Origin: Thermus sp. JCM 17653
GTDB lineage: Bacteria; Deinococcota; Deinococci; Deinococcales; Thermaceae
DNA: 18,403 nt
Direction: 5' to 3'
NCBI GenBank assembly: GCA_001311585.1
Contig: BBBN01000007.1
Location: forward strand, 1 to 18,403
Positions 6,527 through 16,776 of the stretch are shown here, piece after piece. How positions within the stretch are numbered: the first letter of the stretch is position 1; each line of letters opens with the position of its first letter. Below the pieces are notes generated by a model. It saw only the letters and a list, made by a program, of their open reading frames with translations, was not told the DNA's origin and ran no database searches. The position numbers and the translations under genes were made by a program.

Positions 6527-6745
6527 CTACTTGCGATAGACGATCCTCCCCCGCGTGGGGTCGTAGGGGGTGATCTCCACCACCACCCGGTCCCCGGGCA
6601 GGATGCGGATGTAGTGCATGCGCATCTTGCCCGAGATGTAGGCCAGGATCTCCGGCCCCGAGTCCAACTTCACCCGAAAGGTGGTGTTGGGCAAAGCCTC
6701 GGTGACCACGCCCTCCGCCCGAATGGTGTCCTTCTCCTTCGCCAT
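6527..6745 (-). CDS. infA: Translation initiation factor IF-1
   Basis: This intact 72-residue protein is one S1-type OB fold. It begins [20 protein letters not shown] and includes [20 protein letters not shown] and [16 protein letters not shown], the standard IF-1 sequence. IF-1 binds the A site of the small subunit during initiation and assists IF-2 and IF-3. The gene follows map by 7 bases and precedes rpmJ, a common arrangement in Gram-positive and Thermus lineages. Confidence 0.97.
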   Translation of the reverse strand: MAKEKDTIRAEGVVTEALPNTTFRVKLDSGPEILAYISGKMRMHYIRILPGDRVVVEITPYDPTRGRIVYRK

Positions 6746-6752
6746 ACCCCTC

Positions 6753-8081
<1,329 letters not shown>

Positions 8082-9397
8082 CTAACGCGTGCGGCCGCGG
8101 ATTCGGCCCTTGGAGAGGAACCCCTCGTAGTTCCGCAGCATGAGCTGGCTCTCCACCTGCCTCAGGGTGTCCAGGGCCACCCCCACCACGATGAGGAGGC
8201 CGATCCCGGAAAAGGCGATGCTCTTGACCCCGGTGAGGTTCTGGATGATCTGGGGCAAAGCCGCCACCAGGCCCAGGAAAAGCGCCCCCCAGAGGGTGAG
8301 CCGGGAGACGATGTGTTCCAGGAACTTCACCGTGGGCTCCCCGGGGCGGATCCCCGGGATGAAACCCCCGTACTCCCGCAAAGACTCGGCGATGCGCTTG
8401 GGGTCAAACTGCACCGCGGTGTACACGTAGGTAAAGAGGACGATGAGGAGCACCTCGAGGAGCAGCCCCGAAAGGTGGGTGGGGTTGAAGAAGTTGGCGA
8501 TGGCCTGAAGGACCGGGTTGTCCTGGAAGGGGGCCGTGAGGAAGATGGGGATCTGCAGGATGGCCGCGGCAAAGACGATGGGGATCACCCCGGCAGCGTT
8601 GAGCTTGATGGGGATGTAGGTGGCCTGCCCCCCGTAGACCTTCCGGCCCACCACCTTGCGGGCGTACTGAACGGGGATCCGGCGCTCGGCCTGCTGCACC
8701 GCGGCCATGCCCGCAAAGGCCAAGACGATGAAGGCCAGGAAGAAGAGGAAGGCCACCAGGTTGACCTCCCCGGTGCGGATGAGGCCCACGGTGCGGAAAA
8801 GCTGGGGCAGCCAGTCCACCACGATGCCGGCGAAGATGATCATGCTGGTGCCGTTGCCGATGCCGTACTCGGTGATACGCTCCGCCATCCACAGGAGGAG
8901 GGCGATGCCCGCCACCTGGGTGACCACCACCACCAGCCAGAAGAAGGGCCCGGGGGACCAGCCGGGAAGGAGGAACCGCCCCCCTTCCGCCCCCAGGAAG
9001 GCCGTGGCCAGGAAGAAGCCCTGGAAGGCCCCCAGAGCGATGCCGCCGATGCGGGTGTACTGGTTGATGATGCGGCGGCCCTCCTCCCCTTCCTTGGAGA
9101 GTTTCTCCAGCGCGGGCACCACCGTGACCAGAAGCTGCATGATGATGCCGCGGTGATGTAGGGCATGATCCCCAGGGCGAAGATGGAGAAGCGCTCAAAG
9201 TTACCCCCGGAGAAGAGGTTGATGATGCCGAACACCCCTCCCTGGGTGGTGCGCAGGAACTCCTGGATCTTGTCCAGGTCCACCCCCGGGGTGGGGATAA
9301 AGGCCCCGAGGCGGTAGGCCGCGAGCACCAAAAGGGTGAAGAGGATGCGCTGGCGAAGCTCGGGGATCTGGAGGGCGCTCCGGAAGGCCCTAAGCAT
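8082..9397 (-). CDS. secY: Preprotein translocase channel subunit SecY (one-base frame break)
   Basis: SecY is the ten-helix inner-membrane channel of the Sec translocon. Recognisable parts are MLRAFRSALQIPELRQRILF, FIPTPGVDLDKIQEFL, the INLFSGGNFERFSIFALGIM segment and PALEKLSKEGEEGRRIINQY. Later parts are ERITEYGIGNGTSMIIFAGI, the cytoplasmic loop YARKVVGRKVYGGQATYIPI, FDPKRIAESLREYGGFIPGI and a basic C-terminal tail. The frame breaks once, near 9147, where one G of ATGGCCGCGG is missing after MPYITAA. The restored product is 438 residues, exactly the T. thermophilus length. The ATG follows the rplO stop by one base. Confidence 0.97.
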
Positions 9398-9398
9398 C

Positions 9399-9851
9399 CT
9401 AAGCCTCCAGGAGAACGGCCTCGCCGCCTGCGGCCTTCAGCTTCTCCAGGGCGCTCTTGGAGAAGGCGTGGGCCACCACCCTAAGGGCCTTCGCCTCCCC
9501 CTCCCCCAGGATCTTCAGCCGGTGCCCCTTCTTGAGGAGGCCCGCCTGCACCAAAAGCTCGGGGGTTACCTCCCCCTCAAAGCGGGCCAGGTCCCTTAGG
9601 TTCACCCCCTGGTACTTGGGGCGCTTGATCTCCCCCGGCACCTGGCCCTGCATGCCCCGCTTGGGCAGGCGCATGAGGGTGGTGGAGCGCCCGCCCTCAA
9701 AGCGGCGGGGGTCCTTGAGGCCACCCGAACGGGATTTCTGGCCCTTGTGGCCGCGGGTGGCCGTCTTGCCGTGGCCGGAGCCGGGTCCGCGGCCCACCCG
9801 CTTGCGCCGCTTGTTGGCCCCGGGGTTGGGCTTGAGGTCCGTGAGCTTCAT
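9399..9851 (-). CDS. rplO: 50S ribosomal protein L15
   Basis: This is an intact 150-residue L15, a late-assembling large-subunit protein with a long extended tail threading 23S rRNA. The N-terminal tail is rich in Gly, Arg and Lys ([20 protein letters not shown]), as expected. [20 protein letters not shown] and the globular C-terminal part ([30 protein letters not shown]) follow. The start codon overlaps the rpmD stop as ATGA, indicating coupled translation. Confidence 0.97.
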   Translation of the reverse strand: MKLTDLKPNPGANKRRKRVGRGPGSGHGKTATRGHKGQKSRSGGLKDPRRFEGGRSTTLMRLPKRGMQGQVPGEIKRPKYQGVNLRDLARFEGEVTPELLVQAGLLKKGHRLKILGEGEAKALRVVAHAFSKSALEKLKAAGGEAVLLEA

Positions 9852-10030
9852 TCCAGCACCTCCACCTGGAGCAGGTGGGCCACCTTGCGGACGTTGCCGC
9901 GGATGGCCGGCGTGTCCTCCAGAATCCTTTCCCTGTGCAACTTGGTCAGCCCCAAGGCCTTAAGGGCCGCCTTTTGGTCCTTGGGGTAGCCGATGGGGCT
10001 CTTCACCAGCTTCACCTTGAGCCTGGCCAT
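9848..10030 (-). CDS. rpmD: 50S ribosomal protein L30
   Basis: This intact 60-residue protein begins [20 protein letters not shown] and contains [20 protein letters not shown], both typical of L30. The ATG at 10030 was chosen over an in-frame GTG one codon upstream. The ATG overlaps the rpsE TGA as TGATG, as at several other junctions here, and gives the T. thermophilus length. Its own TGA overlaps the rplO ATG by four bases. Confidence 0.96.
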   Translation of the reverse strand: MARLKVKLVKSPIGYPKDQKAALKALGLTKLHRERILEDTPAIRGNVRKVAHLLQVEVLE

Positions 10031-10503
10031 CACTCCTCCCCGCCCTTCCTGAGGCGCTTCACGTCCTCCTTGGTCTGAAGCTGCCTGAGGGCCTCCATGG
10101 TGGCGTAGGCGATGTTGATGGGGTTGCGGCTCCCCAGCTCCTTGGTGAGGATGTCGGTGACCCCGGCGAGCTCCAAAATGGCCCGGGGCACCGCCCCGGC
10201 GATCACCCCGGTGCCGGGAGCCGCGGGCTTCAGGAGGATTTTGGAGGCCCCGTACTCCACCTCGATCTCGTGGGGGATGGTGCCGTTTTGCAGGGGGACC
10301 TCCACCAGGTTGCGCCGGGCGTAGTAGCCCGCCTTCTGCACGGCCAAAGGCACCTCCTTGGCCTTGCCCAGGCCCAGGCCCACCCGGCCCTGACGGTCCC
10401 CCACCACCACCAAGGCGCCGAAGCGGAAGCGGCGTCCGCCCTGGTAGGTCTTGGCGGTGCGCCGCACCAGGATCATCTTCTCCTCAAAGTCGGTCTCGGG
10501 CAT
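10030..10503 (-). CDS. rpsE: 30S ribosomal protein S5
   Basis: This intact 157-residue protein carries the S5 double-stranded-RNA-binding domain ([40 protein letters not shown]) followed by the C-terminal domain ([39 protein letters not shown]). S5 lies at the mRNA entry channel and affects decoding fidelity and helicase activity. The start [10 protein letters not shown] is preceded by a GGAGG-like site and follows the restored rplR stop by 9 bases. Its stop overlaps the rpmD start. Confidence 0.97.
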   Translation of the reverse strand: MPETDFEEKMILVRRTAKTYQGGRRFRFGALVVVGDRQGRVGLGLGKAKEVPLAVQKAGYYARRNLVEVPLQNGTIPHEIEVEYGASKILLKPAAPGTGVIAGAVPRAILELAGVTDILTKELGSRNPINIAYATMEALRQLQTKEDVKRLRKGGEE

Positions 10504-10512
10504 GGTCCCTCC

Positions 10513-10850
10513 TTAGAACTCTAGCCCCCCTCCCGGGCCCCCTCGGCCAGGGCCTTCACCCGGCCGTGGTACTTGTAGGGGCCGCGGTCAAAGGCCACCT
10601 TCGTGATCCCCAAGGCCTTGGCCTTCTCCGCCAAGGCCCGGCCCACCTGGCGGGCCACCTCGGTCTTGTTGCCCTTGAGCTTCAGGGCCAGGCTGGATTC
10701 GGCCACCAGGGTCTCGCCCTTCTCGTCGTCGATGATCTGGGCGTAGATGTGGTTGAGGCTCCGGAAGACGGAGAGGCGGAGCCTGCCCGTGCGCTTGATG
10801 CGGTTGCGCACCCGGAACTTGCGGCGCTCGTAAGCGGTTAGCCGTGCCAT
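10513..10850 (-). CDS. rplR: 50S ribosomal protein L18 (one-base break three codons before the end)
   Basis: L18 binds 5S rRNA in the central protuberance with L5. The sequence [40 protein letters not shown] and [20 protein letters not shown] is typical. As given, the frame stops at a TAG (10523-10521) after AREGG. One missing G at about 10524 (expected TCTAGGCCCCCC) turns the normal ending LEF-TAA into that early stop. Restoring it gives 112 residues and the TAA at 10515-10513, exactly as in T. thermophilus. The annotated end uses the restored stop. Confidence 0.94.
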
Positions 10851-10858
10851 GCTTCCCC

Positions 10859-11399
10859 CTACTTCTTGGCCCCGGCCTTGCCGGGCTTGAGGCGGACGGG
10901 CTCGCCCGCGTAGTAGATGCCCTTCTCGTGGTAAGCGCTGGGCTTCTTCACGGCGCGGATGTTCGCGGCCACCTGGCCCACCTTTTGCTTGTCGATGCCC
11001 AACACCCGGATGCGGGTGGGCTCGGGCACCTCAAAGGTGATGCCCTCCGGGGGCTCCACCACCACCGGGTGGCTAAAGCCCACGGTGAGCTCGAGGGCCC
11101 GCCCCACCAGCCGGGCGCGGTAGCCGATGCCTTGATGAGCAGCTCCTTGGCGTACCCCTCGGAAACCCCCTTGACGGCGTTGGCGATGAGGGTGCGGGTC
11201 AGGCCGTGAAGGCTCTTGTGGCGGCGCTCGTCCGAGGGCCGCTCCACCCGCACCACGCCCTCCTCCACCACCACCCGCATCTCCGGGGAAACGGGGACCT
11301 GGAGCTCACCCTTGGGACCCCTGACCTTCACCAACCCCGGGGCCACCTCCACCTGGACCCCCTTGGAAGGGGAATGGGAAGCCTGCCGATCCTAGACAT
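10859..11399 (-). CDS. rplF: 50S ribosomal protein L6 (two one-base frame breaks)
   Basis: L6 consists of two similar domains and binds the sarcin-ricin region and the stalk base. The N-terminus [10 protein letters not shown] lies in one frame. After a lost G near 11365 the main domain continues ([40 protein letters not shown]). After a second lost base near 11130 (expected GATGCCCTTGAT) come [19 protein letters not shown] and the [20 protein letters not shown] end. The restored length is 180 residues, as in T. thermophilus. The ATG at 11399 overlaps the rpsH stop as TGATG, which supports this start over an internal methionine. Confidence 0.95.
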
Positions 11400-11815
11400 C
11401 ACCACACCTCGCAGATGAGCTCGCCGCCCACGCCCAACTTCCTCGCCTCGCGGTCCGTAAGCACGCCCTTGGGCGTGGAAAGGATGGCGATACCCAGGCC
11501 CCGGCGCACCCTGGGGATCTCCTTGACCCCCACGTACACCCGGCGGCCGGGCCGGCTGATGCGGCGGATGTGCTTGATGACCTGCTCCGGCCTGGGGTCG
11601 GGCCCCTGGCGACGGGGCCCGTACTTCAGGTGGATGCGAAGCACGGGCTTGCCCTCCACCTCCACCCGCTCGTAGCCCTTGATGAACCCTTCCCGCGCCA
11701 GGATCTTCAGGATCTCCTCCTTGAAGCGCGAGGCGGGCACCTCGGTGCTCTCCTTGTAGACCCGGGTGGCGTTCCTGATCCGGGTCAGCATGTCGGCGAT
11801 GGGGTCCGTCAGCAT
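11399..11815 (-). CDS. rpsH: 30S ribosomal protein S8
   Basis: This intact 138-residue protein, the T. thermophilus length, begins MLTDPIADMLTRIRNATRVY and ends with the family signature RKLGVGGELICEVW. S8 is a primary binder of the central domain of 16S rRNA. In E. coli it represses the spc operon by binding mRNA near the rplE start. The 68-nt gap before this gene is the longest in the cluster and contains a purine-rich AGGAGAGAGG ribosome binding site and a small hairpin. Whether S8 acts on it is unknown. Confidence 0.97.
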   Translation of the reverse strand: MLTDPIADMLTRIRNATRVYKESTEVPASRFKEEILKILAREGFIKGYERVEVEGKPVLRIHLKYGPRRQGPDPRPEQVIKHIRRISRPGRRVYVGVKEIPRVRRGLGIAILSTPKGVLTDREARKLGVGGELICEVW

Positions 11816-11842
11816 TTCCTCTCTCCTTTTACCTCACTCCAG

Positions 11843-11854
11843 GACCATGCGGTC
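11843..11854 (-). promoter_or_regulatory. Small hairpin in the 68-nt rpsZ-rpsH spacer
   Basis: GACC (11843-11846) and GGTC (11851-11854) pair around a 4-base loop and can be extended by one G-U pair. The rest of the spacer (11816-11883) holds a run of seven C's (on the given strand) and the rpsH ribosome binding site. No promoter-like -10/-35 pair was seen. A structure this small can arise by chance. Confidence 0.2.
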
Positions 11855-11883
11855 TCGAGGGAACCCCCCCGACCGGCCACGGC

Positions 11884-12069
11884 CTACCAGCTGGCCTTCT
11901 TCACCCCGGGAAGCTGCCCCTTGTGGGCGAGCTCCCTAAGGCAGAGCCGGCAGAGCCCAAAGTAGCGGTAGACGCTCCTGGCCCTCCCGCAGCGGACGCA
12001 ACGGGTGTAGGCCCGCACCTTGAACTTCGGGGTCCTCTTGGCCTTCTCGATCAGCGCTTTCCTCGCCAT
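11884..12069 (-). CDS. rpsZ: 30S ribosomal protein S14, zinc-binding type Z
   Basis: This intact 61-residue protein is the short S14 form, with a zinc site from C24, C27 (CVRC) and C40, C43 (CRLC). It binds in the head of the 30S subunit. It starts at [16 protein letters not shown] (ATG at 12069). Translation further upstream is possible in the same frame but would run back into rplE and has no support in the family. The end is [10 protein letters not shown]. It follows rplE by 7 bases. The gene is often also called rpsN in Thermus annotations. Confidence 0.95.
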   Translation of the reverse strand: MARKALIEKAKRTPKFKVRAYTRCVRCGRARSVYRYFGLCRLCLRELAHKGQLPGVKKASW

Positions 12070-12076
12070 GCTCGCC

Positions 12077-12623
12077 TCACTTGCGGAAGGGGAAGCCCAA
12101 AAGCTCCAAGAGGGCCCGGGCCTCCTCATCGGTCTTGGCGGTGGTCACCACCGCGATGTCCATCCCCCGGAGGGCGTCCACCATATCGTAGGTGATCTCG
12201 GGGAAGATGAGCTGCTCCTTGAGGCCCAGGTTGTAGTTACCCCGCCCGTCAAAGCTGGTGGGGCTGACCCCGCGGAAGTCGCGGATGCGGGGCAAGGCCA
12301 CGTTGAGGAGCTTCTCCAGGAAGATCCACATGCGGTCGCCGCGGAGGGTGACCCGGAGGCCGATGGGCATGCCCTTGCGGAGCTTGAAGTTGGAGATGGA
12401 CTTCTTGGCCCGGGTGATGGCGGGCTTCTGCCCGGTGATGAGGGCAAGCTCCTTGGCGGCCTTCTCCAGGATGCGGGCGTCCTCCTTGGCCTCGCCCAAG
12501 CCCTGGTTGACCACCACCTTGGACAGCTCGGCACCTCCCAGATGTTCTGGTACCCGAAGCGCGGATGAGCTCGGGGCGAACCTCCTCGTAGTACTTCCTC
12601 TTCAGGGCAACGTCCAGGGGCAT
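12077..12623 (-). CDS. rplE: 50S ribosomal protein L5 (two one-base frame breaks)
   Basis: L5 binds 5S rRNA and forms a bridge to S13. The N-terminus [20 protein letters not shown] is in one frame. A missing G near 12560 (expected GAAGCGGCGG) and another near 12530 (expected CTCGGGCACC) shift the reading through [14 protein letters not shown] into the main frame. That frame has [40 protein letters not shown] and [20 protein letters not shown]. Restored, it is 182 residues, the T. thermophilus length. The ATG follows the restored rplX TAA by a single base. Confidence 0.96.
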
Positions 12624-12624
12624 C

Positions 12625-12955
12625 TTACTCCTCCACGTCTAGGGACCGCCGCACTTGGCGCAGACCCGGATCTTCCGCCCGTCCTCCAAGAGCTTCTTGC
12701 GCACCCGGGTGGGCTTGCCGCAGGCGGGGCAGAGGGGGCGGACCTTGGAGGCGTGTAGGGGCGCCTCCTTCTCGATGAACCCCCCCTGGGGGTACTGGGG
12801 CTCACCCGCACCGCCTTCTTGACGATGTTGACCCCCTCCACGATAACGGCTTGCCTCCTGGGCAGGACCTGCTTCACCTTGCCCACCCGGCCCTTGTACT
12901 TTCCGGAGGCCACCAGCACGGTGTCCCCCTTCTTCACGTGCACCTTGGCCCGCAT
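12625..12955 (-). CDS. rplX: 50S ribosomal protein L24, with zinc ribbon (two one-base frame breaks)
   Basis: L24 is an assembly initiator of the large subunit, with a KOW-type fold. The N-terminus [20 protein letters not shown] is typical. The frame breaks near 12796 (one T missing in GTACTTGGGG), after which the C-terminal part reads [20 protein letters not shown] and [15 protein letters not shown] and CAKC are the four cysteines of the Thermus-type zinc ribbon. A second missing C near 12646 creates an early TAG. Restoring it gives the ending SLDVEE-TAA at 12627-12625 and a total of 110 residues, the T. thermophilus length. The ATG is overlapped by the rplN TGA (TGATG). Confidence 0.94.
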
Positions 12956-13323
12956 CAGAGCACCTCCGGCGCCAGGGAGACGATCTTCATGAAGCCCTTC
13001 TCGCGGAGCTCGCGGGCCACCGGGCCGAAAACCCGGGTGCCTCGAGGCTCCAGCTGGTTGTTGATGATCACCGCGGCGTTATCGTCAAAGCGGATGGCCG
13101 AGCCGTCGGGGCGCTTTACCTCTTTCTTGGTGCGCACCACCACCGCCTTGACCACGTCCCCTTCCTTCACCGCCCCCCGGGGGATGGCCTCCTTGACGCT
13201 GGCCACGATCACGTCCCCCACGGTGGCGTACTTGGCGTTGGAGCCCTTGAGGACGCGGATGCACATGATCTTGCGGGCCCCGGTGTTGTCGGCCACCTCC
13301 AGGTAGGTCTGCGGCTGGATCAT
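12955..13323 (-). CDS. rplN: 50S ribosomal protein L14
   Basis: This intact 122-residue protein forms intersubunit contacts near 16S helix 14 and binds 23S rRNA. The N-terminal signature [20 protein letters not shown] and the later [20 protein letters not shown] and [20 protein letters not shown] are characteristic. Its start overlaps the rpsQ stop (ATGA) and its stop overlaps the rplX start (TGATG). Confidence 0.97.
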
Positions 13324-13637
13324 GCCTTACCTCCCCGCTTGGAAAGGCTTTGGTAGTTCTGGCGGCGCACCAGGTACTTTTCCACCAGGTCCAACCGGCC
13401 CGATTCCACCAGGCGGAGCACCCTAAAGCGCTTGCGCTTGGAAATGGGGCGGGACTCTATGATCTCCACCACGTCCCCCAGCTTGTACTTCTCCTCGGGG
13501 TCGTGGGCCAGGTACTTCTTGGAGCGCTTGATCACCTTGCCGTAAAGGGGGTGGGGGAACTGGCGCTCCACCAGGACCGTGACGGTCTTCTGCATCTTGT
13601 CGCTCACCACCACCCCGGTCAGGACCTTCTTAGGCAT
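13320..13637 (-). CDS. rpsQ: 30S ribosomal protein S17, long Thermus form
   Basis: This intact 105-residue S17 is about 20 residues longer than the E. coli protein because of a basic C-terminal helix ([20 protein letters not shown]), a feature known from T. thermophilus. The core OB-fold part includes [20 protein letters not shown] and [21 protein letters not shown]17 is a primary binder of the 5' domain of 16S rRNA. The start lies inside the last codons of rpmC (8-base overlap), and the stop overlaps the rplN start. Confidence 0.97.
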
Positions 13638-13848
13638 TGGCCCTCCTCTTCTCGTTCAAGACCGTAAGGAGCCTGGCGATCTGGCGCTTGAGGTCCCGGA
13701 TCTTGTGGTTCTGGGAAAGCTGGCCGATGGAGGCCTGGAAGCGGAGTTCCATGAGCTCCCGCTTCTTCTCCCGCAAAAGCTTCTCCAGCTCCACCGGGGA
13801 GAGCTTCCGGGCCTCCTCCAGCTGCTTCTTCACCTCACTGAGCTTCAT
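13630..13848 (-). CDS. rpmC: 50S ribosomal protein L29
   Basis: This intact 72-residue protein is two antiparallel helices. It begins [20 protein letters not shown] and contains [21 protein letters not shown]29 sits beside L23 at the tunnel exit, where nascent-chain factors dock. It overlaps rplP by 14 bases at its start and rpsQ by 8 bases at its end, which are the tightest packed junctions in the window. Confidence 0.96.
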   Translation of the reverse strand: MKLSEVKKQLEEARKLSPVELEKLLREKKRELMELRFQASIGQLSQNHKIRDLKRQIARLLTVLNEKRRANA

Positions 13849-14260
13849 CGTAGGCGTCCCTCCTCACGATCTTGGTTCTGATGGGGAGCTTGTGGCCGGC
13901 GATGCGCAGGGCCTCGAGGGCCTGCTCCTCCGTCACCCCCGCCACCTCAAACATCACCCGGCCCGGCTTCACCACGGCCACGTAGCCCTCCACGTTGCCC
14001 TTGCCCTTACCCATCCGCACCTCCAGGGGCTTCTTGGTGTAGGGCTTGTCGGGGAAGATGCGGATGAAGATCTTCCCCCCGCGGCGGAAGTGGCGCACCA
14101 TGGCCACACGGGCGGCCTCGATCTGCTGGGAGGTGATCCAGGCGGGCTCCATGGCCACCAGGCCAAAGTCCCCGAAGGCCACGTAATCCCCCCCCTTGGC
14201 CGCCCCCTTCATCCGGCCCCGGTGCTGCTTGCGGTACTTCATGCGCCTGGGCATCAGCAT
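13835..14260 (-). CDS. rplP: 50S ribosomal protein L16
   Basis: This intact 141-residue protein binds near the A-site tRNA elbow and the peptidyl transferase centre. It begins [20 protein letters not shown] and includes [40 protein letters not shown] and [20 protein letters not shown], all conserved. The length equals the T. thermophilus protein. It follows rpsC by 3 bases and overlaps rpmC by 14. Confidence 0.97.
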   Translation of the reverse strand: MLMPRRMKYRKQHRGRMKGAAKGGDYVAFGDFGLVAMEPAWITSQQIEAARVAMVRHFRRGGKIFIRIFPDKPYTKKPLEVRMGKGKGNVEGYVAVVKPGRVMFEVAGVTEEQALEALRIAGHKLPIRTKIVRRDAYDEAQ

Positions 14261-14263
14261 GGC

Positions 14264-14982
14264 CTACTCCTCCTTCTTCACCCGCACGGCGGGGCGACGG
14301 CGGCGGGGCCTCTCCTCGGCCTTGGCCCCCTCGAGGCGGGCCTTGACCTTTTGGCCGCCGATCACCTCACCCAGGAAGACGTACGCCTTGACCCCCAGCA
14401 CCCCGTAGGTGGTGCGGGCCAAAGCGAAGCCATAGTCTATGTTAGCACGCAGGGTCTGGAGGGGCACCCGGCCCTCGGCGGCCCACTCCGTGCGGGCCTG
14501 CTCCGCCCCGCCAATGCGTCCGGAGACGATGACCTTGGCCCCCTTGGCCCCCGCCTCCATCACCCGCTGCACCGCCTGCTTGATGGCCCGGCGCACGGCG
14601 AAGCGGCGCTCTATCTGCTCGGCCACCCGTTGGGCCACCAGGGGGGCGGAGAGGTTGGGGTTCTGGATCTCCTGGACGTTCAGGGCCACGTTCTTCCCGG
14701 TCATCTTGGCGAGGGCGTCGCGAAGGACCTTGATCTTCTCCCCGCCCCGGCCGATGACCACGCCCGGCTTGGCCACGTGAACGGTCACCGCCACGTTGTC
14801 CGCCGCCCGCTCGATGTCCACCCGGGCCAGGCCCGCAGGGTAGAGCTCCTTGGTAAGGTAGTTGCGGATCTCCTGGTCCTCCCAGAGGAGGTGGCGGTAC
14901 TGCCTCTTGCCGGCGTACCAGCGGGACTCCCAGTCCCGGGTGATGCCAAGCCGAAACCCGATGGGTGAATCTTATTTCCCAT
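14264..14982 (-). CDS. rpsC: 30S ribosomal protein S3 (one-base frame break near the start)
   Basis: S3 lines the mRNA entry tunnel and takes part in unwinding of structured mRNA. The start MGNKIHP at 14982 overlaps the last 11 bases of rplV. One G is missing near 14963 (expected GATGGGGTGAAT), after which the frame continues [19 protein letters not shown], then the KH domain with its GxxG loop ([10 protein letters not shown]). The C-terminal domain follows ([40 protein letters not shown]), then a basic tail. The restored length is 239 residues, identical to T. thermophilus. The first methionine of the uninterrupted part ([10 protein letters not shown]) would remove the first fifth of the protein and is not the real start. 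Confidence 0.96.
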
Positions 14983-15313
14983 GCTTCTCCCCCAAGATCA
15001 CCGTGATGTGGCTGGTCCTCTTCTTCATGATGTCCGCCCGGCCCCGGGCCCTGGGAAGAACCCGCTTCAAGGTAGGGCCCTCGTCCACGAAGGCCGCCTT
15101 CACGTAAAGCCGGTCCTCCAGCATGTCGTGGTTGTTGACGGCGTTGGCGGCGGCGGACTCCAGCACCTTGGCCACGTAGTAGGCCCCCCGCTTGTGGGTG
15201 TAGCGGAGGATGTTGCGGGCCTCCTCGAGGCTCTTCCCCCGGATGAGGTCCACCACCAGGCGGACCTTCCTGGGGGCGATGCGCACGTAACGGGCTATGG
15301 CTTTCGCTTCCAT
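14972..15313 (-). CDS. rplV: 50S ribosomal protein L22
   Basis: This intact 113-residue protein has a long beta-hairpin that lines the nascent-chain tunnel opposite L4 and is a known site of macrolide resistance changes. Motifs are [35 protein letters not shown] and [20 protein letters not shown]. The length equals T. thermophilus L22. It ends within the start of rpsC and begins 2 bases after the rpsS stop. Confidence 0.97.
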   Translation of the reverse strand: MEAKAIARYVRIAPRKVRLVVDLIRGKSLEEARNILRYTHKRGAYYVAKVLESAAANAVNNHDMLEDRLYVKAAFVDEGPTLKRVLPRARGRADIMKKRTSHITVILGEKHGK

Positions 15314-15315
15314 GG

Positions 15316-15600
<285 letters not shown>

Positions 15601-15605
15601 TCACC

Positions 15606-16434
15606 TCACTTCTTCCGCCGGGCGAGGATGAAGCGGCTGGAAGGCTTGCGCCGCTTCCTGGTCTTGAGCCCCTTGGTCTGCCAGCCCCAAGGCGAGGCGG
15701 GCGGACGCCCCCTGGGGGCCCGGCCCTCACCGCCGCCGTGGGGGTGGTCCACCGGGTTCATGGCGGCGCCACGCACGTGGGGCTTGCGGCCGAGCCAGCG
15801 GGTGCGGCCAGCCTTCCCCAGGACGATGTTCTTGTGGTCGGCGTTGCCCACCGCCCCGATGGCGGCGTAGCACTCCCCGTGCACCTTGCGAAGCTCCCCC
15901 GAGGCAGGCGGAGGATCACGTAATCCCCTTCCCGGCCCTGGATCTGGCGCTGGTGCCGGCGGAGCGGGCCAGCTTGGCCCCCTGCTTGGGCACGAGCTCC
16001 ACCGCGTGCACCACCGTGCCCACGGGGATGAAGCGGAGGGGCAGGGCGTTGCCCACCTGGATGGGGGCGTCCGGCCCCGCCACCACCTGCTGCCCCACCT
16101 GGAGGCCGTCCGGGGCGATAATGTAGCGCTTCTCCCCATCGGCGTAGTGCAGGAGGGCGATGCGGGCCGAGCGGTTGGGGTCGTACTCTATGGCCGCCAC
16201 CTTGGCGGGGATACCCGCCTTGTCCCAGCGCTTGAAGTCCACGAGGCGGTAGAGGCGCTTGTGACCGCCCCCGCGGAAGCGCACGGTGATGCGGCCCTGG
16301 TTGTTGCGCCCCCCCGTCTTCTTCAGGGGGACGACCAAGGACCTCTCCGGCTCGGTCTTGGTGATCTCGGAGAAGTCGGCCACCGTCATGAAGCGGCGGC
16401 TTGGGGTGTAGGGTTTGAACTTCTTTACTGGCAT
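15606..16434 (-). CDS. rplB: 50S ribosomal protein L2 (two one-base frame breaks)
   Basis: L2 is a core large-subunit protein needed for subunit joining and close to the peptidyl transferase centre. The first part reads [20 protein letters not shown] to [21 protein letters not shown] missing base near 15947 (expected TCTGGGCGCTGG) and another near 15904 (expected GAGGGCAGG) shift it through [20 protein letters not shown]. The C-terminal half has the highly conserved [20 protein letters not shown] and ends [11 protein letters not shown]. The restored length is 276 residues, as in T. thermophilus. GGAGG precedes the ATG, and a 51-nt spacer with a 6-bp inverted repeat separates it from rplW. Confidence 0.96.
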
Positions 16435-16460
16435 GGCCTTTCCTCCCTTGCCGGATCAGG

Positions 16461-16480
16461 GCCGGGCTCCCTTTCCCGGC
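16461..16480 (-). promoter_or_regulatory. Hairpin in the rplW-rplB spacer
   Basis: GCCGGG (16461-16466) and CCCGGC (16475-16480) form a perfect all-G/C 6-bp stem around an 8-base loop. It lies in the 51-nt gap after rplW and 26 bases before the rplB start, just upstream of the rplB ribosome binding site. There is no U-tract, so it is unlikely to be a terminator. It could modulate L2 translation or mark an RNA processing point, but this is inference. Confidence 0.35.
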
Positions 16481-16485
16481 GGGGT

Positions 16486-16776
16486 CTAGATGAGGCCCTC
16501 CAGGGCCTCAATCCTCTGCCCGGAAGCCACCTGCACGATGGCCTTTTTGCGGTCGGGGCGCTTGCCCAGGTAGCGGCCCAGGCGCTTCTTCTTGCCCCGC
16601 ACGTGGAGGGTGTTCACCCCCACCACCTTCACCTTAAAGGCCTCCTCCACCGCCTGCTTGATCTCGGTTTTGGTGGCCTTGGGGTGCACCCAGAAGGTGT
16701 ACTTGCCCTCGGCGAAACCCGCGTAGGCCTTCTCGGAAAGCACCGGGGCCAGGATCACGTCGTAGGCGGTCTTCAT
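16486..16776 (-). CDS. rplW: 50S ribosomal protein L23
   Basis: This intact 96-residue protein at the tunnel exit is the docking site for trigger factor and the signal recognition particle. Motifs are [40 protein letters not shown] and [20 protein letters not shown]. The length equals T. thermophilus L23. The start overlaps the restored rplD stop (ATGA), so its translation is coupled to L4. Confidence 0.97.
   Translation of the reverse strand: MKTAYDVILAPVLSEKAYAGFAEGKYTFWVHPKATKTEIKQAVEEAFKVKVVGVNTLHVRGKKKRLGRYLGKRPDRKKAIVQVASGQRIEALEGLI

Noticed and set aside
11831..11844. A 14-base identical stretch (ACCTCACTCCAGGA) at 11831-11844 and 18343-18356, the latter at the tuf end
   Set aside because: In 18 kb of high-GC sequence a repeat of this length is expected about once by chance, and both copies hold a common stop/ribosome-binding pattern. 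No longer homology flanks them.
11884..12129. An 81-residue S14 starting at 12129
   Set aside because: The first 20 residues are read from the rplE coding region. The family start MARKAL at 12069 gives the standard 61 residues.
14264..14821. Internal methionine ([10 protein letters not shown]) as the rpsC start
   Set aside because: It would delete the first fifth of S3. The upstream MGNKIHP start is recognised and rejoins after one base is restored near 14963.
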